Shown: positions 25,135-33,563 of the stretch, piece by piece | Numbering within the stretch: position 1 is the first letter of the stretch | Layout of the letters: each line of letters begins with the position of its first letter | Assembly (NCBI RefSeq): GCF_001593385.1 | Contig: NZ_LUVZ01000045.1 | Span: 62,001 to 126,000, forward strand | Direction: 5' to 3' | Length of the DNA: 64,000 bases | From: Chryseobacterium cucumeris | GTDB taxonomy: Bacteria > Bacteroidota > Bacteroidia > Flavobacteriales > Weeksellaceae | The notes under the pieces: model-generated | Told to the model about the DNA's origin: nothing | Database searches by the model: none | The model's input: the letters and a program-made list of their open reading frames with translations, nothing else | Position numbers and translations under genes: made by a program

Positions 25135-25417
25135 TAAAGTACCGTTAATTACTCTCTTAACACCATTTTTAAACTGAAGTGTATTGAAGTTGATCAACAT
25201 CCCAAGTTTACAATTACTTAGGCGAAGGTAGGTAAGTATTTGCGCTAAATGAATATCCTGTAATGATTCTATAGATTTTATTTCCAGCACAAATTTTTCC
25301 TCAATCAAAAAGTCAACTCTATAACCAACATCCATTTTAACCTCATCATAACCCTGCTTCGTAGACTATTTTTGATATATCATTTTCTGAAATATCCATT
25401 TTGCTTATTTTTTTCAT
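25132..25417 (-). pseudogene. GxxExxY protein, broken by an internal deletion and frameshift
   Basis: A normal GxxExxY protein is about 125 residues. Here the N-terminus is recognisable from the ATG at 25417 or 25399 (MDISENDISKIVYEAG), then stops. In the next frame, the C-terminal half continues at once as GYDEVKMDVGYRVDFLIEEK and onward through EIKSIESLQDIHLAQILTYL to the normal end. The ~45-50 residues that should lie between, including the GPGLLESVYE region that names the family, are missing. Only the C-terminal 67 residues remain as an open frame (25132-25335). The family has an unknown function and a nuclease-like fold. Confidence 0.85.
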
Positions 25418-25426
25418 CTTACTGAG

Positions 25427-25468
25427 CACAAACCATTTGTGAAAATTTGTGCCAGTCATTTGTGTTTT
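25427..25468. repeat. Right inverted repeat of the GxxExxY remnant
   Basis: Inverted partner of 25092-25134, with ATTTGTGAAAATTTGTG and GTCATTTGTGTT. Imperfect (several indels). Either it marks an inserted unit or it is a common local repeat. Confidence 0.5.
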
Positions 25469-25476
25469 TTTGTGTT

Positions 25477-26019
25477 TTATTTTTTGTCTTTCTTAGACTC
25501 CTGCGGTTCCTGGAATAGTTTTTTAAGTTCTACAGACTCCAAAGGTTTCATTCTTCCGGAAAGGATCAATGAAAGTTCTTTTCTACGGAATGCTGCGGCA
25601 AATCTTTCTTTTTCTTCCTCTGTTTCAGGAATCATTTCCGGAATAGGAATCGGACGGTTGAATTCATCTACTGCAACGAAAGTATAAATCCCGGCATTCG
25701 TATGAACTTTTTTCTGATTGATAGGATCATCCAACCATACATCTACATACACTTCCATGGAAGTGGAAAATGCTCTGGAAACTTTAGATTCAAGCACCAC
25801 AACTCCTCCTTCCGGAATCGGATGGTTGAAAGATACGTGGTTTACAGAAGCTGTAACTACTCTTCTTTCGCAGTGTCTTGCTGCAGAAATAGACGCACAA
25901 CGGTCCATTTTTGCTAAAAGTTCACCACCGAAAAGGTTTCTTAGAGAATTGGTTTCGTTCGGAAGAACGATATTGGTCATAATAGTCAGAGATTCTGACG
26001 CTTTTTTTATTTTTGCCAT
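25477..26019 (-). CDS. Acyl-CoA thioesterase, hotdog fold
   Basis: A 180-residue single-hotdog protein of the YciA/BACH type, which hydrolyses acyl-CoA to free acid and CoA. The diagnostic N-terminus is NETNSLRNLFGGELLAKMDR (about residues 21-40; catalytic Asp near 39), followed by HVSFNHPIP and AGIYTFVAVDEFNRP. The C-terminus is an acidic/basic helix. Overlaps the upstream HU-CCDC81 gene by 13 bp, so the two are cotranscribed. Confidence 0.9.
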   Translation of the reverse strand: MAKIKKASESLTIMTNIVLPNETNSLRNLFGGELLAKMDRCASISAARHCERRVVTASVNHVSFNHPIPEGGVVVLESKVSRAFSTSMEVYVDVWLDDPINQKKVHTNAGIYTFVAVDEFNRPIPIPEMIPETEEEKERFAAAFRRKELSLILSGRMKPLESVELKKLFQEPQESKKDKK

Positions 26020-26759
26020 CTAGTCTTAGTGTTGTTTGGGACAGCCGGGGCAGATTGTTTTACTTTTCCGGCGGGTTTTACTAATGAATCTTTTTTCAAA
26101 GAATCTGAAACGGATGTTTCCGGGGTATGTACCATTACTTTCACCGTATCTTTTACAATTCTATGGGTGGAAGTCTGTACTGAAACATTATTGAAAGATT
26201 TTTTTCCAAAAAGAAGTTCCTGTTGGGTAAACGCCAGATATAAAATTCCAAGAACCGGAATAACCAGAAGGAAAATCCAAAGAATTGTTTTTTTGAATTT
26301 AAAATCCTTTTCGCGATTCACTGTGGTATTTACTTTTTCCCCGTTATTGATATCTGAGAATCTGATTTCTTCCAATCCGTAAAAGTCCGGACGTCCGGAT
26401 TCTATTCTTTTTCCCTTGAAATGAGTGTGTCCTTCTTCAATGAAGACTGTTCCAAGGTTTTGAATTTCAAGAACCTGTTCGGCCTGAAGTTTTTTCTTCC
26501 AAAAATCAGTCTGAATTTTAAGATCACTTTTTGAAGCTTCCAGAGACATTTGTTTTTGTTCTGCAATAAAAGCAGCAAGATCTTCAGTCTGTACTTCGTA
26601 ATCTATTGTAAACTCAATCTGACTGGCCGGAGGCAGAATGCTTCCGTTTTCAGAATTAATAATTGCCTTAGAATTTTTCAGTGAAAACACCCCAAAGCCT
26701 GGAACTGTGGCAGTTCCAAATTGTTTTAAGTATTCTAAAATATATGCTGAAATATTCAT
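26007..26759 (-). CDS. HU-CCDC81 domain membrane protein
   Basis: 250 residues. Residues 1-130 hold two small HU-like (CCDC81) domains: MNISAYILEYLKQFGTATVP is the diagnostic start, and QNLGTVFIEEGHTHFKG belongs to the second. A membrane helix is at about 155-175 (TILWIFLLVIPVLGILYLAF). The remaining ~75 residues are a Ser/Thr/Lys-rich, likely periplasmic tail without a SPOR domain, which many relatives have. The HU-like part should bind DNA or peptidoglycan-associated partners at the inner face of the membrane; function not established. Confidence 0.82.
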   Translation of the reverse strand: MNISAYILEYLKQFGTATVPGFGVFSLKNSKAIINSENGSILPPASQIEFTIDYEVQTEDLAAFIAEQKQMSLEASKSDLKIQTDFWKKKLQAEQVLEIQNLGTVFIEEGHTHFKGKRIESGRPDFYGLEEIRFSDINNGEKVNTTVNREKDFKFKKTILWIFLLVIPVLGILYLAFTQQELLFGKKSFNNVSVQTSTHRIVKDTVKVMVHTPETSVSDSLKKDSLVKPAGKVKQSAPAVPNNTKTRWQK

Positions 26760-26812
26760 TTGGCAGCAAATTTATAACTTTTTCGTGACTTTTTGTAATA
26801 TTTAATGGATAT

Positions 26813-26838
26813 AAAAAAGACTGCCGAAACAGTCTTTT
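26813..26838 (-). terminator. Terminator after the TonB receptor gene
   Basis: AAAAGACTG / CAGTCTTTT hairpin with CCGAAA loop; in the minus direction it runs into TTTTTTAT. Lies 100 bp past the receptor stop. Confidence 0.75.
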
Positions 26839-26936
26839 ACTTATTCTGTAGTAAAACAGATATACTGTTATTCAAACTGCTTTTTTTAAGCTTAAAAGGT
26901 CAAAACTGTTAAAAAGCAAAAAGGCCGATTTGTCAA

Positions 26937-29054
26937 TTACTGAATTTTCCAGCTCACTCCAAACATAAAATTCGTTCCTGCCTGAGAAAAATAATAAGGC
27001 TGCCCATCATAAACAGATCCGTTATTCACATATTTCTTATTGAACAGGTTATTCACCAATAACTTCAATGCAATTTCATTATTGGCAATTTTAAACTGGT
27101 ACTGAGCATTGAAATCTGTAAGGAAATAATCTTTAAGCTGCAGATTGGCATCTTCGGTATTATCCAGATATTGTTTTCCTACATACTGATTCATTAAAGC
27201 AAACTGGAAATTTTTTGTAGGATTGAATTTCAAGCCTAAATTGGCTATAACATTTGGAGAAAATGAAATCTGAGTATTTCCAAGGCTTTTAGGAACATCA
27301 CCATTCTGAATATTAAAATCCTGATTTCTGTTCTGGCTTAATGTTACGTTACCGGAAACCTCCCATTGTTTGGATAGTTTTGCCAAAGCACCAACCTCAA
27401 TACCTCTTCTGTAGCTCTTCCCTGAATTTGTTCTGATAAATGCCCCTACGTTATTCAGTTCTCCGTTCAGAACTAATTGGTTCACATAATACATATAATA
27501 CACATTCGCAGTAAAAGAAACGATTCCGAACTGTTTTTCAAAACCGGCTTCAATATCGTGAAGCTTTTCTGCTTTTACATCATTATTAGCCATCAGATCG
27601 TCTCTGTTGGGTTCACGATGGGCGTGGGCGTAAGAAAGGAATATTTTACCTCCGTCAATTCTGTAATTTACTCCAGCTTTTGGATTAAAAAACAGCCAGT
27701 TTTTACTTAAATCTGCTCCTTCACCATCACCAGCCGTCAGAATCTTTGTGTTGTAATTTATTTTTCTGAGCTGCAAATCACCAAAGAATTCAAAATTATT
27801 CAATCTTAATAAAGCTTTTGCAAAACCAGACACCTCATTCTTTACAGAGCGATTTCTGTAATATTCGCTTTCATCAATCTGAGGAAAAAATACTCCTGTT
27901 ACATTTCCATAGTGTCTTCCGTAATACTGATTGACCACAGCACCAAAGTTCAAATCTAAATTTTCAAACTTTCCGTACAATGTAGAAACCATTCCGTAGA
28001 AATCGTTATTCAGCCATTTTTTTCTGATAAAGTCTGAAGCTTTTATCGTTTCTCCTCCTTCTGTTATATTGGGAAGGTTATATCTTGAAAAAGGATCTCC
28101 CTGCTTGTAGTTTTCATAATATCCCTTTCCTTTTGTATAGTGGAACGTGGTTTCCAGATTCCAGCGGTCGTTGAATTTCTGTTCCCAAAGCAACTGATAA
28201 TGGTTCTGTCTGTAGTTATCCGTTTCATTATCATAGAAACTTACAATATTCTCCCAGTTGGCATCATAAATGGCTCCTGAAATATTGAATTTAGGATCAG
28301 TCTCCCAGGTTTTACGATCAATCCCGTTCCATGCCTGATATGTTTTCTCTTTTCCACCAAAAGCCATTAAACGTAATTTCGTGTTTCCTTCTTCAAATAA
28401 GGCAGTGAAATTATAAGAATGTAAGTTAGATGAAGCTCTGTCGATGTATCCGTCAGAATGAATATGAGTATATCTTCCCATCACAGAAAGTCGGTTTTTC
28501 CAGAATTTCCCTGAGCCAACTTCTGCTGAATATTTATAAGTATTAAATGATCCGTAGCTGTCATCCGTTTTAAAATAAAATTTCTCTTCAGGATCCTTAG
28601 AAAGTACGTTAATACTTGCTCCGAAGGCAGAAACCCCATTATTGGAAGTTCCTACTCCTCTCTGAATGACAATCTGTGACGCAGAACTTGTCAAATCCGG
28701 AACGTTGACAAAAAAGGTTCCCTGACTTTCAGAGTCGTTGTATGGAACACCGTTCATCATGACATTGATGGCACTTCCTGAAACACCACGAATTCGGAAA
28801 CCTGTATATCCTACCCCGTTTCCGGCATCTGACGTCGAAATAATGGAAGTTTGATTTTTCAAAAGAATAGGAAGATCCTGTCCCAGATTCTTACTGTCCA
28901 GATCTTTCTGTACATTGATGATTTCCTTTGCTACCGGAAGCCTTTTGGTAAAGTTGACTGCTTCAATTTCCCTCACCTTTAGGGAATCTTTATTCTGAGC
29001 CTGTATAAAAGCTACTGAGCCTACACTAAGCCCTAAAAAAAATAATCCTTTCAT
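26937..29054 (-). CDS. TonB-dependent receptor under TPP riboswitch control (thiamin-type uptake)
   Basis: An outer-membrane active transporter of about 705 residues. The start is the ATG at 29054 (MKGLFFLGLSVGSVAFIQAQ, signal peptide). The plug domain contains GVGYTGFRIRGVSGSAINVM and NGVPYNDSESQ, then SQIVIQRGVGTSNNGVSAFG. The barrel ends in FMFGVSWKIQ. It lacks an N-terminal CarboxypepD_reg domain and is not beside a SusD gene, so it is a classical small-ligand receptor. The TPP riboswitch at 29171-29239 lies in its leader, so its ligand is probably thiamin, its phosphates or a precursor. That assignment comes from regulation; no ligand residues can be read. Confidence 0.88.
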   Translation of the reverse strand: MKGLFFLGLSVGSVAFIQAQNKDSLKVREIEAVNFTKRLPVAKEIINVQKDLDSKNLGQDLPILLKNQTSIISTSDAGNGVGYTGFRIRGVSGSAINVMMNGVPYNDSESQGTFFVNVPDLTSSASQIVIQRGVGTSNNGVSAFGASINVLSKDPEEKFYFKTDDSYGSFNTYKYSAEVGSGKFWKNRLSVMGRYTHIHSDGYIDRASSNLHSYNFTALFEEGNTKLRLMAFGGKEKTYQAWNGIDRKTWETDPKFNISGAIYDANWENIVSFYDNETDNYRQNHYQLLWEQKFNDRWNLETTFHYTKGKGYYENYKQGDPFSRYNLPNITEGGETIKASDFIRKKWLNNDFYGMVSTLYGKFENLDLNFGAVVNQYYGRHYGNVTGVFFPQIDESEYYRNRSVKNEVSGFAKALLRLNNFEFFGDLQLRKINYNTKILTAGDGEGADLSKNWLFFNPKAGVNYRIDGGKIFLSYAHAHREPNRDDLMANNDVKAEKLHDIEAGFEKQFGIVSFTANVYYMYYVNQLVLNGELNNVGAFIRTNSGKSYRRGIEVGALAKLSKQWEVSGNVTLSQNRNQDFNIQNGDVPKSLGNTQISFSPNVIANLGLKFNPTKNFQFALMNQYVGKQYLDNTEDANLQLKDYFLTDFNAQYQFKIANNEIALKLLVNNLFNKKYVNNGSVYDGQPYYFSQAGTNFMFGVSWKIQ

Positions 29055-29170
29055 TCTATAAATCTTTAACATTTAATGAATAAAAGGGGTTGAGCAATAA
29101 TGTAACAATTTTATTAATTTAACAGTCTAGCAATTGGTATATTGTTATACTGTTTCATTGGTACATTTTC

Positions 29171-29239
29171 AATTCCCTAAACAGCATTACCTGTTCCAGG
29201 TTCATTGGGTATAATCTCAGCCTGTTAAAGCACCCCTTT
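29171..29239 (-). ncRNA. TPP riboswitch (THI element) of the TonB receptor gene
   Basis: Read on the minus strand: GGGGTGC, the CTGAGA core of the pyrimidine-binding arm (in GGCTGAGATTATACCC), GAACCTG, GGAACAGGTAATGCTG, and AGGGA at the end: all conserved blocks of the THI box in order. It ends 117 bp before the receptor ATG. A second hairpin (AACAGT/ACTGTT, 29121-29154) downstream might be the expression platform. The leader promoter is TAATTTTG on the minus strand at 29257-29250. Confidence 0.95.
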
Positions 29240-29249
29240 ATTTCAGCCG

Positions 29250-29257
29250 CAAAATTA
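29250..29257 (-). promoter_or_regulatory. -7 box upstream of the TPP riboswitch
   Basis: TAATTTTG on the minus strand, 11 bp before the riboswitch core. No good -33 TTTG seen. Confidence 0.4.
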
Positions 29258-29406
29258 CAAAAAATATATGAACTGCGATCGGGTTACGAGATGCGGGCTT
29301 CTGAATATCAGATTACGTGGTAAATAAATAGTTACAGAATGGAAAAAACACTATGAAAAATAGGAGTTATCAAATGAATCATTCATCATTCATCATTTAT
29401 AATTAT

Positions 29407-30177
29407 TTAGTAAGTTTTGTTGTTGGCGTCTATGTAATAGTAATTGGAACCATCTTTTGTCACTTCAAACATCTTACCGAGTTTCCAGCTGAAATTTCTT
29501 TTAATATTGGAATATTCAAACGGAATAATAACTTTATTGTTAACATCAATGATTCCAAATTTATCATTATTGGAAGCAACAATCATTGGATTAGCTACAT
29601 CATCCCCTTCAAGAATGAACAGATACTGATATTGAGGATAGATCTGATATTGTCTGTAATCTGCGGCATTTACAAATTTTGATTTTTCAATGATTCCGTA
29701 AAAACCATTCAGGATATAAGCCTGGAATAACTGTTGTTTATATTCTTCAAATTTACATTTTCCAAAATCGGTATCTTTAAACTGATAGACTCTCTTCCCG
29801 GACTTATCTATACGGTAAGAAATCATATTTTTCTCCACCGTAGCATAGTCTTTTGTTCCAAATTTTCTCACTTTTTCATTAGGAGAATTCAGAAGGTTGC
29901 AGTCTTCATAAAAAAATACGGCAATATGATATTCCGGCTGGATAATAAATTTCCCGTTCTGATTGACATACCCGAACTGATCTCCTTTTTTCTTAGGAAT
30001 CAAAACAGGAAGATCTTTGTTGATCACCACCAGATCAGCATTAGGTTTGCTGGCTGATGCTGCTTTTTTAGCCGTGGTTTTCGGTCCTTTCTTCGCAGGG
30101 ATTTTCTTCACAGATCGGGTCTGTGAGAAAACGAAAATCGAAATAAAAACACATAAAACATTCAGGATATTTTTCAT
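29407..30177 (-). CDS. Secreted WG-repeat protein
   Basis: About 256 residues. Either ATG (30186 or 30177) is possible; 30177 starts the signal peptide more cleanly (MKNILNVLCVFISIFVFSQ). A Lys/Ala-rich linker (KKIPAKKGPKTTAKKAASAS) precedes two recognisable WG-type repeats: QFGYVNQNGKFIIQPEY (about residues 66-82) and KFGIIDVNNKVIIPFEY (about 209-225). WG repeats form beta structures and usually mediate binding; no enzymatic role is known. It lacks close neighbours on its strand. Confidence 0.78.
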   Translation of the reverse strand: MKNILNVLCVFISIFVFSQTRSVKKIPAKKGPKTTAKKAASASKPNADLVVINKDLPVLIPKKKGDQFGYVNQNGKFIIQPEYHIAVFFYEDCNLLNSPNEKVRKFGTKDYATVEKNMISYRIDKSGKRVYQFKDTDFGKCKFEEYKQQLFQAYILNGFYGIIEKSKFVNAADYRQYQIYPQYQYLFILEGDDVANPMIVASNNDKFGIIDVNNKVIIPFEYSNIKRNFSWKLGKMFEVTKDGSNYYYIDANNKTY

Positions 30178-30280
30178 ATTCTCCATTTGATTACAAAAAT
30201 ACGACCAAAAATAGATATTATAAAATTCATATTTATAAAGAATCTAAATAATTTCATTCTTATAAAATTGTAAAATTTCG

Positions 30281-30306
30281 TAATTTTGGGAACATTTTGA
30301 AATGTT
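30281..30306 (+). promoter_or_regulatory. Candidate acnB promoter with adjoining palindrome
   Basis: TAATTTTG (30281-30288) fits the -7 box; two bases later AACATTT-TG-AAATGTT (30291-30306) is a perfect palindrome at the expected transcription start, a place where a repressor could bind. A second TAATTTTG is at 30443-30450, just before the acnB ATG. Which is used cannot be told. Confidence 0.4.
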
Positions 30307-30464
30307 TGATAATTTTAAAAAACTTTTGAAAAAGTGTAGATTATGCTGACTTTATTCGGTTAATGTTGCATCAAAATGCGAGAACTCAAAATGTCATTAA
30401 TTGTATTTATACACCCCGGTAAAGAAAAAGCAGGCCTACCTTTAATTTTGAAAGACCTTCTATT

Positions 30465-33248
30465 ATGAGTATTTATAAGGATTACATCAAAGAGATTGAA
30501 GAAAGAAAAACCCAGGGGCTTCATCCAAAGCCAATTGATGGTGCTGAATTACTAAGCGAAATCATTGCACAAATTAAAGATTCAGGTAATGCTGACCGAC
30601 CGGACTCTCTTAAATTTTTCATTTATAACACACTACCCGGAACAACAAGTGCAGCGGGAGTAAAAGCAAAATTTTTAAAAGAAATTATTCTGGGTGAATC
30701 CGTAGTAGAAGAAATTTCCCCGGCATTTGCCTTTGAATTATTATCTCATATGAAAGGCGGACCTTCTATTGAGGTGCTGCTGGACCTTGCTTTAGGTAAT
30801 GATGCAGCGATTGCCAAAGAAGCTGCCAACGTTCTTAAAACTCAGGTTTTCCTTTATGAAGCAGATACGAACCGTCTGAAAGAAGCATTCAACAGCGGAA
30901 ACGAAATTGCAAAAGAAATCCTTGAAAGCTACGCAAAAGCTGAATTCTTCACTAAACTTCCTGAAGTTGCTGAAGAAATTAAAGTAGTTACTTATATTGC
31001 TGGTGAAGGAGATATTTCTACAGATTTACTTTCTCCGGGTAATCAGGCTCACTCAAGATCAGACCGTGAACTTCATGGAAAATGTATGATCACTCCTGAA
31101 GCTCAGGAAGAAATCAAAGCTTTACAGGCAAAGCATCCTGATGCAAGCGTTATGCTGATCGCTGAAAAAGGAACAATGGGTGTTGGATCATCCAGAATGT
31201 CCGGAGTAAACAACGTGGCTCTTTGGACAGGAAAACAGGCCAGCCCATATGTACCATTCGTTAACATTGCTCCTATTGTAGGAGGAACAAACGGTATTTC
31301 TCCGATCTTCCTTACCACAGTAGACGTTACTGGAGGTATCGGTATTGACCTTAAAAACTGGGTAAAGAAAGTTGACGAAAACGGAAACCCGGTTCGTAAT
31401 GAAAACGGTGACATTGTTCTTGAAGAAGCCTATTCAGTAGCAACAGGAACTGTTTTAACAATCAATACAAAAGAAAAGAAATTATATAACGGCGACCAGG
31501 AACTGATCGACCTTACCAAATCTTTCACTCCGCAAAAGATGGAATTCATCAGAGCAGGAGGATCTTACGCGGTCGTATTTGGTAAAAAACTACAGACATT
31601 TGCTGCTCAGGTTTTAGGTATTGAAGCGCCGACGGTTTTTGCTCCTTCAAAAGAAATTTCTCATGAAGGACAGGGACTTACTGCTGTAGAAAAGATTTTC
31701 AACAGAAATGCTGTGGGAACTACCCCAGGAAAAGTTCTGCACGCAGGATCAGACGTTCGTGTCAAAGTGAATATTGTAGGTTCACAGGATACCACAGGGC
31801 TCATGACTGCTCAGGAGCTTGAATCCATGGCCGCAACCGTAATCTCTCCTACTGTAGACGGAGCTTACCAGTCGGGATGTCACACCGCTTCCGTTTGGGA
31901 TAAAAAAGCTCAGGCTAACATTCCTAAGCTGATGAAATTCATGAACGAGTTCGGACTGATTACAGCCCGTGACCCGAAAGGTGAATACCACGCTATGACT
32001 GACGTTATCCACAAAGTTCTTAATGACATCACTGTTGACGAGTGGGCCATCATCATTGGTGGTGACTCTCACACAAGAATGTCCAAAGGAGTAGCTTTCG
32101 GAGCAGACTCAGGAACTGTGGCTCTTGCTTTGGCTACAGGTGAAGCATCAATGCCAATTCCGGAATCTGTAAAAGTAACCTTCAAAGGAAACATGAAAGA
32201 ACACATGGATTTCCGTGATGTGGTTCATGCTACACAGGCTCAGATGTTGAAGCAGTTTGGAGGAGAAAACGTATTCCAGGGTAGAATCATTGAAGTTCAC
32301 ATCGGAACACTTCCTGCTGATCAGGCATTTACATTTACAGACTGGACTGCTGAGATGAAAGCAAAAGCTTCTATCAACATTTCTGAAGATAATACTTTGA
32401 TCGAATCACTGGAAATTGCAAAAGGCAGAATCCAGATCATGATCGATAAGGGTATGGATAACCACAATAAAGTTCTTCAGGGATTAATTGACAAAGCAAA
32501 TAAGAGAATTGAAGAGATCAGATCAGGAGAAAAACCTGCTTTAACTCCGGATTCAAATGCTAAATATTACGCTGAAGTAGTTGTAGATCTTGACGTAATT
32601 GTCGAGCCAATGATTGCTGACCCGGATGTAAACAATGATGATGTATCCAAGAGATATACTCACGATACCATCAGAGATCTTTCTTACTATGGTGGTGAGA
32701 AAAAAGTAGACCTTGGTTTCGTAGGATCTTGTATGGTTCACAAAGGAGACCTTAAGATTGTTTCTCAAATGCTTAGAAACATTGAAAAGCAACAAGGTAA
32801 GGTAGAATTCAGTGCTCCTCTTGTAGTAGCAGCCCCTACTTACAACATCATTGATGAATTAAAGGCAGAAGGAGACTGGGAATTATTAGAAAAATATTCA
32901 GCTTTTGAATTTGATGATAACGCTCCAAAAGGAGAGGCCCGTGTTGAATATAAAAACGTAATGTACCTTGAGCGTCCTGGATGTAACCTTTGTATGGGTA
33001 ACCAGGAAAAAGCAGCTAAAGGAGATACTGTTTTAGCAACATCTACCCGTCTTTTCCAGGGAAGAGTAGTGGAAGATTCTGAACGTAAAAAAGGAGAATC
33101 TCTGCTTGCTTCAACTCCGGTTGTTGTTCTTTCTGCGATTATCGGAAGAATTCCTAGCATTGATGAGTACAAAGCTGCAGTGGAAGGAATCGACCTTACT
33201 ACTTTCGTTCCTTCTATTAAAGAATTAACAAGTACAAGCGCTCACTAA
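30465..33248 (+). CDS. acnB: Aconitate hydratase B / 2-methylisocitrate dehydratase
   Basis: A 927-residue bacterial AcnB. The N-terminal HEAT-like helical domain (residues ~1-160) is the mark of this class. Cys ligands for the 4Fe-4S cluster are in FVGSCMVHKGD (about 760-770) and RPGCNLCMGNQEKAA (two Cys, near 838-852). IIGGDSHTRMSKGVAFGADS contains substrate-handling residues. It interconverts citrate and isocitrate in the TCA cycle and can act on 2-methylisocitrate. Followed by a terminator and then a second aconitase. Confidence 0.97.
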   Translation: MSIYKDYIKEIEERKTQGLHPKPIDGAELLSEIIAQIKDSGNADRPDSLKFFIYNTLPGTTSAAGVKAKFLKEIILGESVVEEISPAFAFELLSHMKGGPSIEVLLDLALGNDAAIAKEAANVLKTQVFLYEADTNRLKEAFNSGNEIAKEILESYAKAEFFTKLPEVAEEIKVVTYIAGEGDISTDLLSPGNQAHSRSDRELHGKCMITPEAQEEIKALQAKHPDASVMLIAEKGTMGVGSSRMSGVNNVALWTGKQASPYVPFVNIAPIVGGTNGISPIFLTTVDVTGGIGIDLKNWVKKVDENGNPVRNENGDIVLEEAYSVATGTVLTINTKEKKLYNGDQELIDLTKSFTPQKMEFIRAGGSYAVVFGKKLQTFAAQVLGIEAPTVFAPSKEISHEGQGLTAVEKIFNRNAVGTTPGKVLHAGSDVRVKVNIVGSQDTTGLMTAQELESMAATVISPTVDGAYQSGCHTASVWDKKAQANIPKLMKFMNEFGLITARDPKGEYHAMTDVIHKVLNDITVDEWAIIIGGDSHTRMSKGVAFGADSGTVALALATGEASMPIPESVKVTFKGNMKEHMDFRDVVHATQAQMLKQFGGENVFQGRIIEVHIGTLPADQAFTFTDWTAEMKAKASINISEDNTLIESLEIAKGRIQIMIDKGMDNHNKVLQGLIDKANKRIEEIRSGEKPALTPDSNAKYYAEVVVDLDVIVEPMIADPDVNNDDVSKRYTHDTIRDLSYYGGEKKVDLGFVGSCMVHKGDLKIVSQMLRNIEKQQGKVEFSAPLVVAAPTYNIIDELKAEGDWELLEKYSAFEFDDNAPKGEARVEYKNVMYLERPGCNLCMGNQEKAAKGDTVLATSTRLFQGRVVEDSERKKGESLLASTPVVVLSAIIGRIPSIDEYKAAVEGIDLTTFVPSIKELTSTSAH

Positions 33249-33290
33249 GAGATTGATAATAAGTCGCAAGACTATTGAATAACTATATTA

Positions 33291-33335
33291 TTGGAAGATT
33301 TTAGTCCTTAAGGATTTAAAATCTTCCAATTTTTT
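33291..33335 (+). terminator. Terminator between the two aconitase genes
   Basis: TTGGAAGATTTTA (33291-33303) pairs perfectly with TAAAATCTTCCAA (33317-33329), followed by TTTTTT. A strong intrinsic terminator, so the second aconitase should have its own promoter. Confidence 0.85.
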
Positions 33336-33433
33336 GTTTAGAACGTTTCTATTTTAAGATAATTACGTTTTTTTTTCGATAAAAGCTGGAAAATAAATTC
33401 TAATTTTTCTTAAATTGAAAGTTATAAAATCTA

Positions 33434-33449
33434 TTGATTTCAGAATCAA
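33434..33449. promoter_or_regulatory. TTGATT-N4-AATCAA palindrome before the second aconitase
   Basis: A perfect 6+6 hyphenated palindrome resembling the Fnr/Crp family half-site TTGAT, with spacing of six rather than four between the TTGAT/ATCAA cores. Lies between the acnB terminator and the aconitase start, so it could be an operator. No protein is assigned. Confidence 0.35.
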
Positions 33450-33563
33450 AAACACCCTGTTTATGGATTATAGGAACGTTTTTTGATGCATAGATAAGTG
33501 ATTTTCTTTTTCAACACAGGGAAAAGAAGCATTAACGGAACAAGAACAAAACTAAAATACGAT

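Noticed and set aside
25132-25335. The 67-codon frame as an intact small gene
   Set aside because: It equals the C-terminal half of GxxExxY proteins, and the matching N-terminus is visible upstream in another frame.
29353-29682. Plus-strand frame opposite the WG-repeat gene
   Set aside because: It is a mirror of a well-supported gene and has no start context or family features.
33498-33563. 22-residue N-terminal extension of the second aconitase
   Set aside because: The leader does not resemble any aconitase; the family start is [16 protein letters not shown] at 33564.
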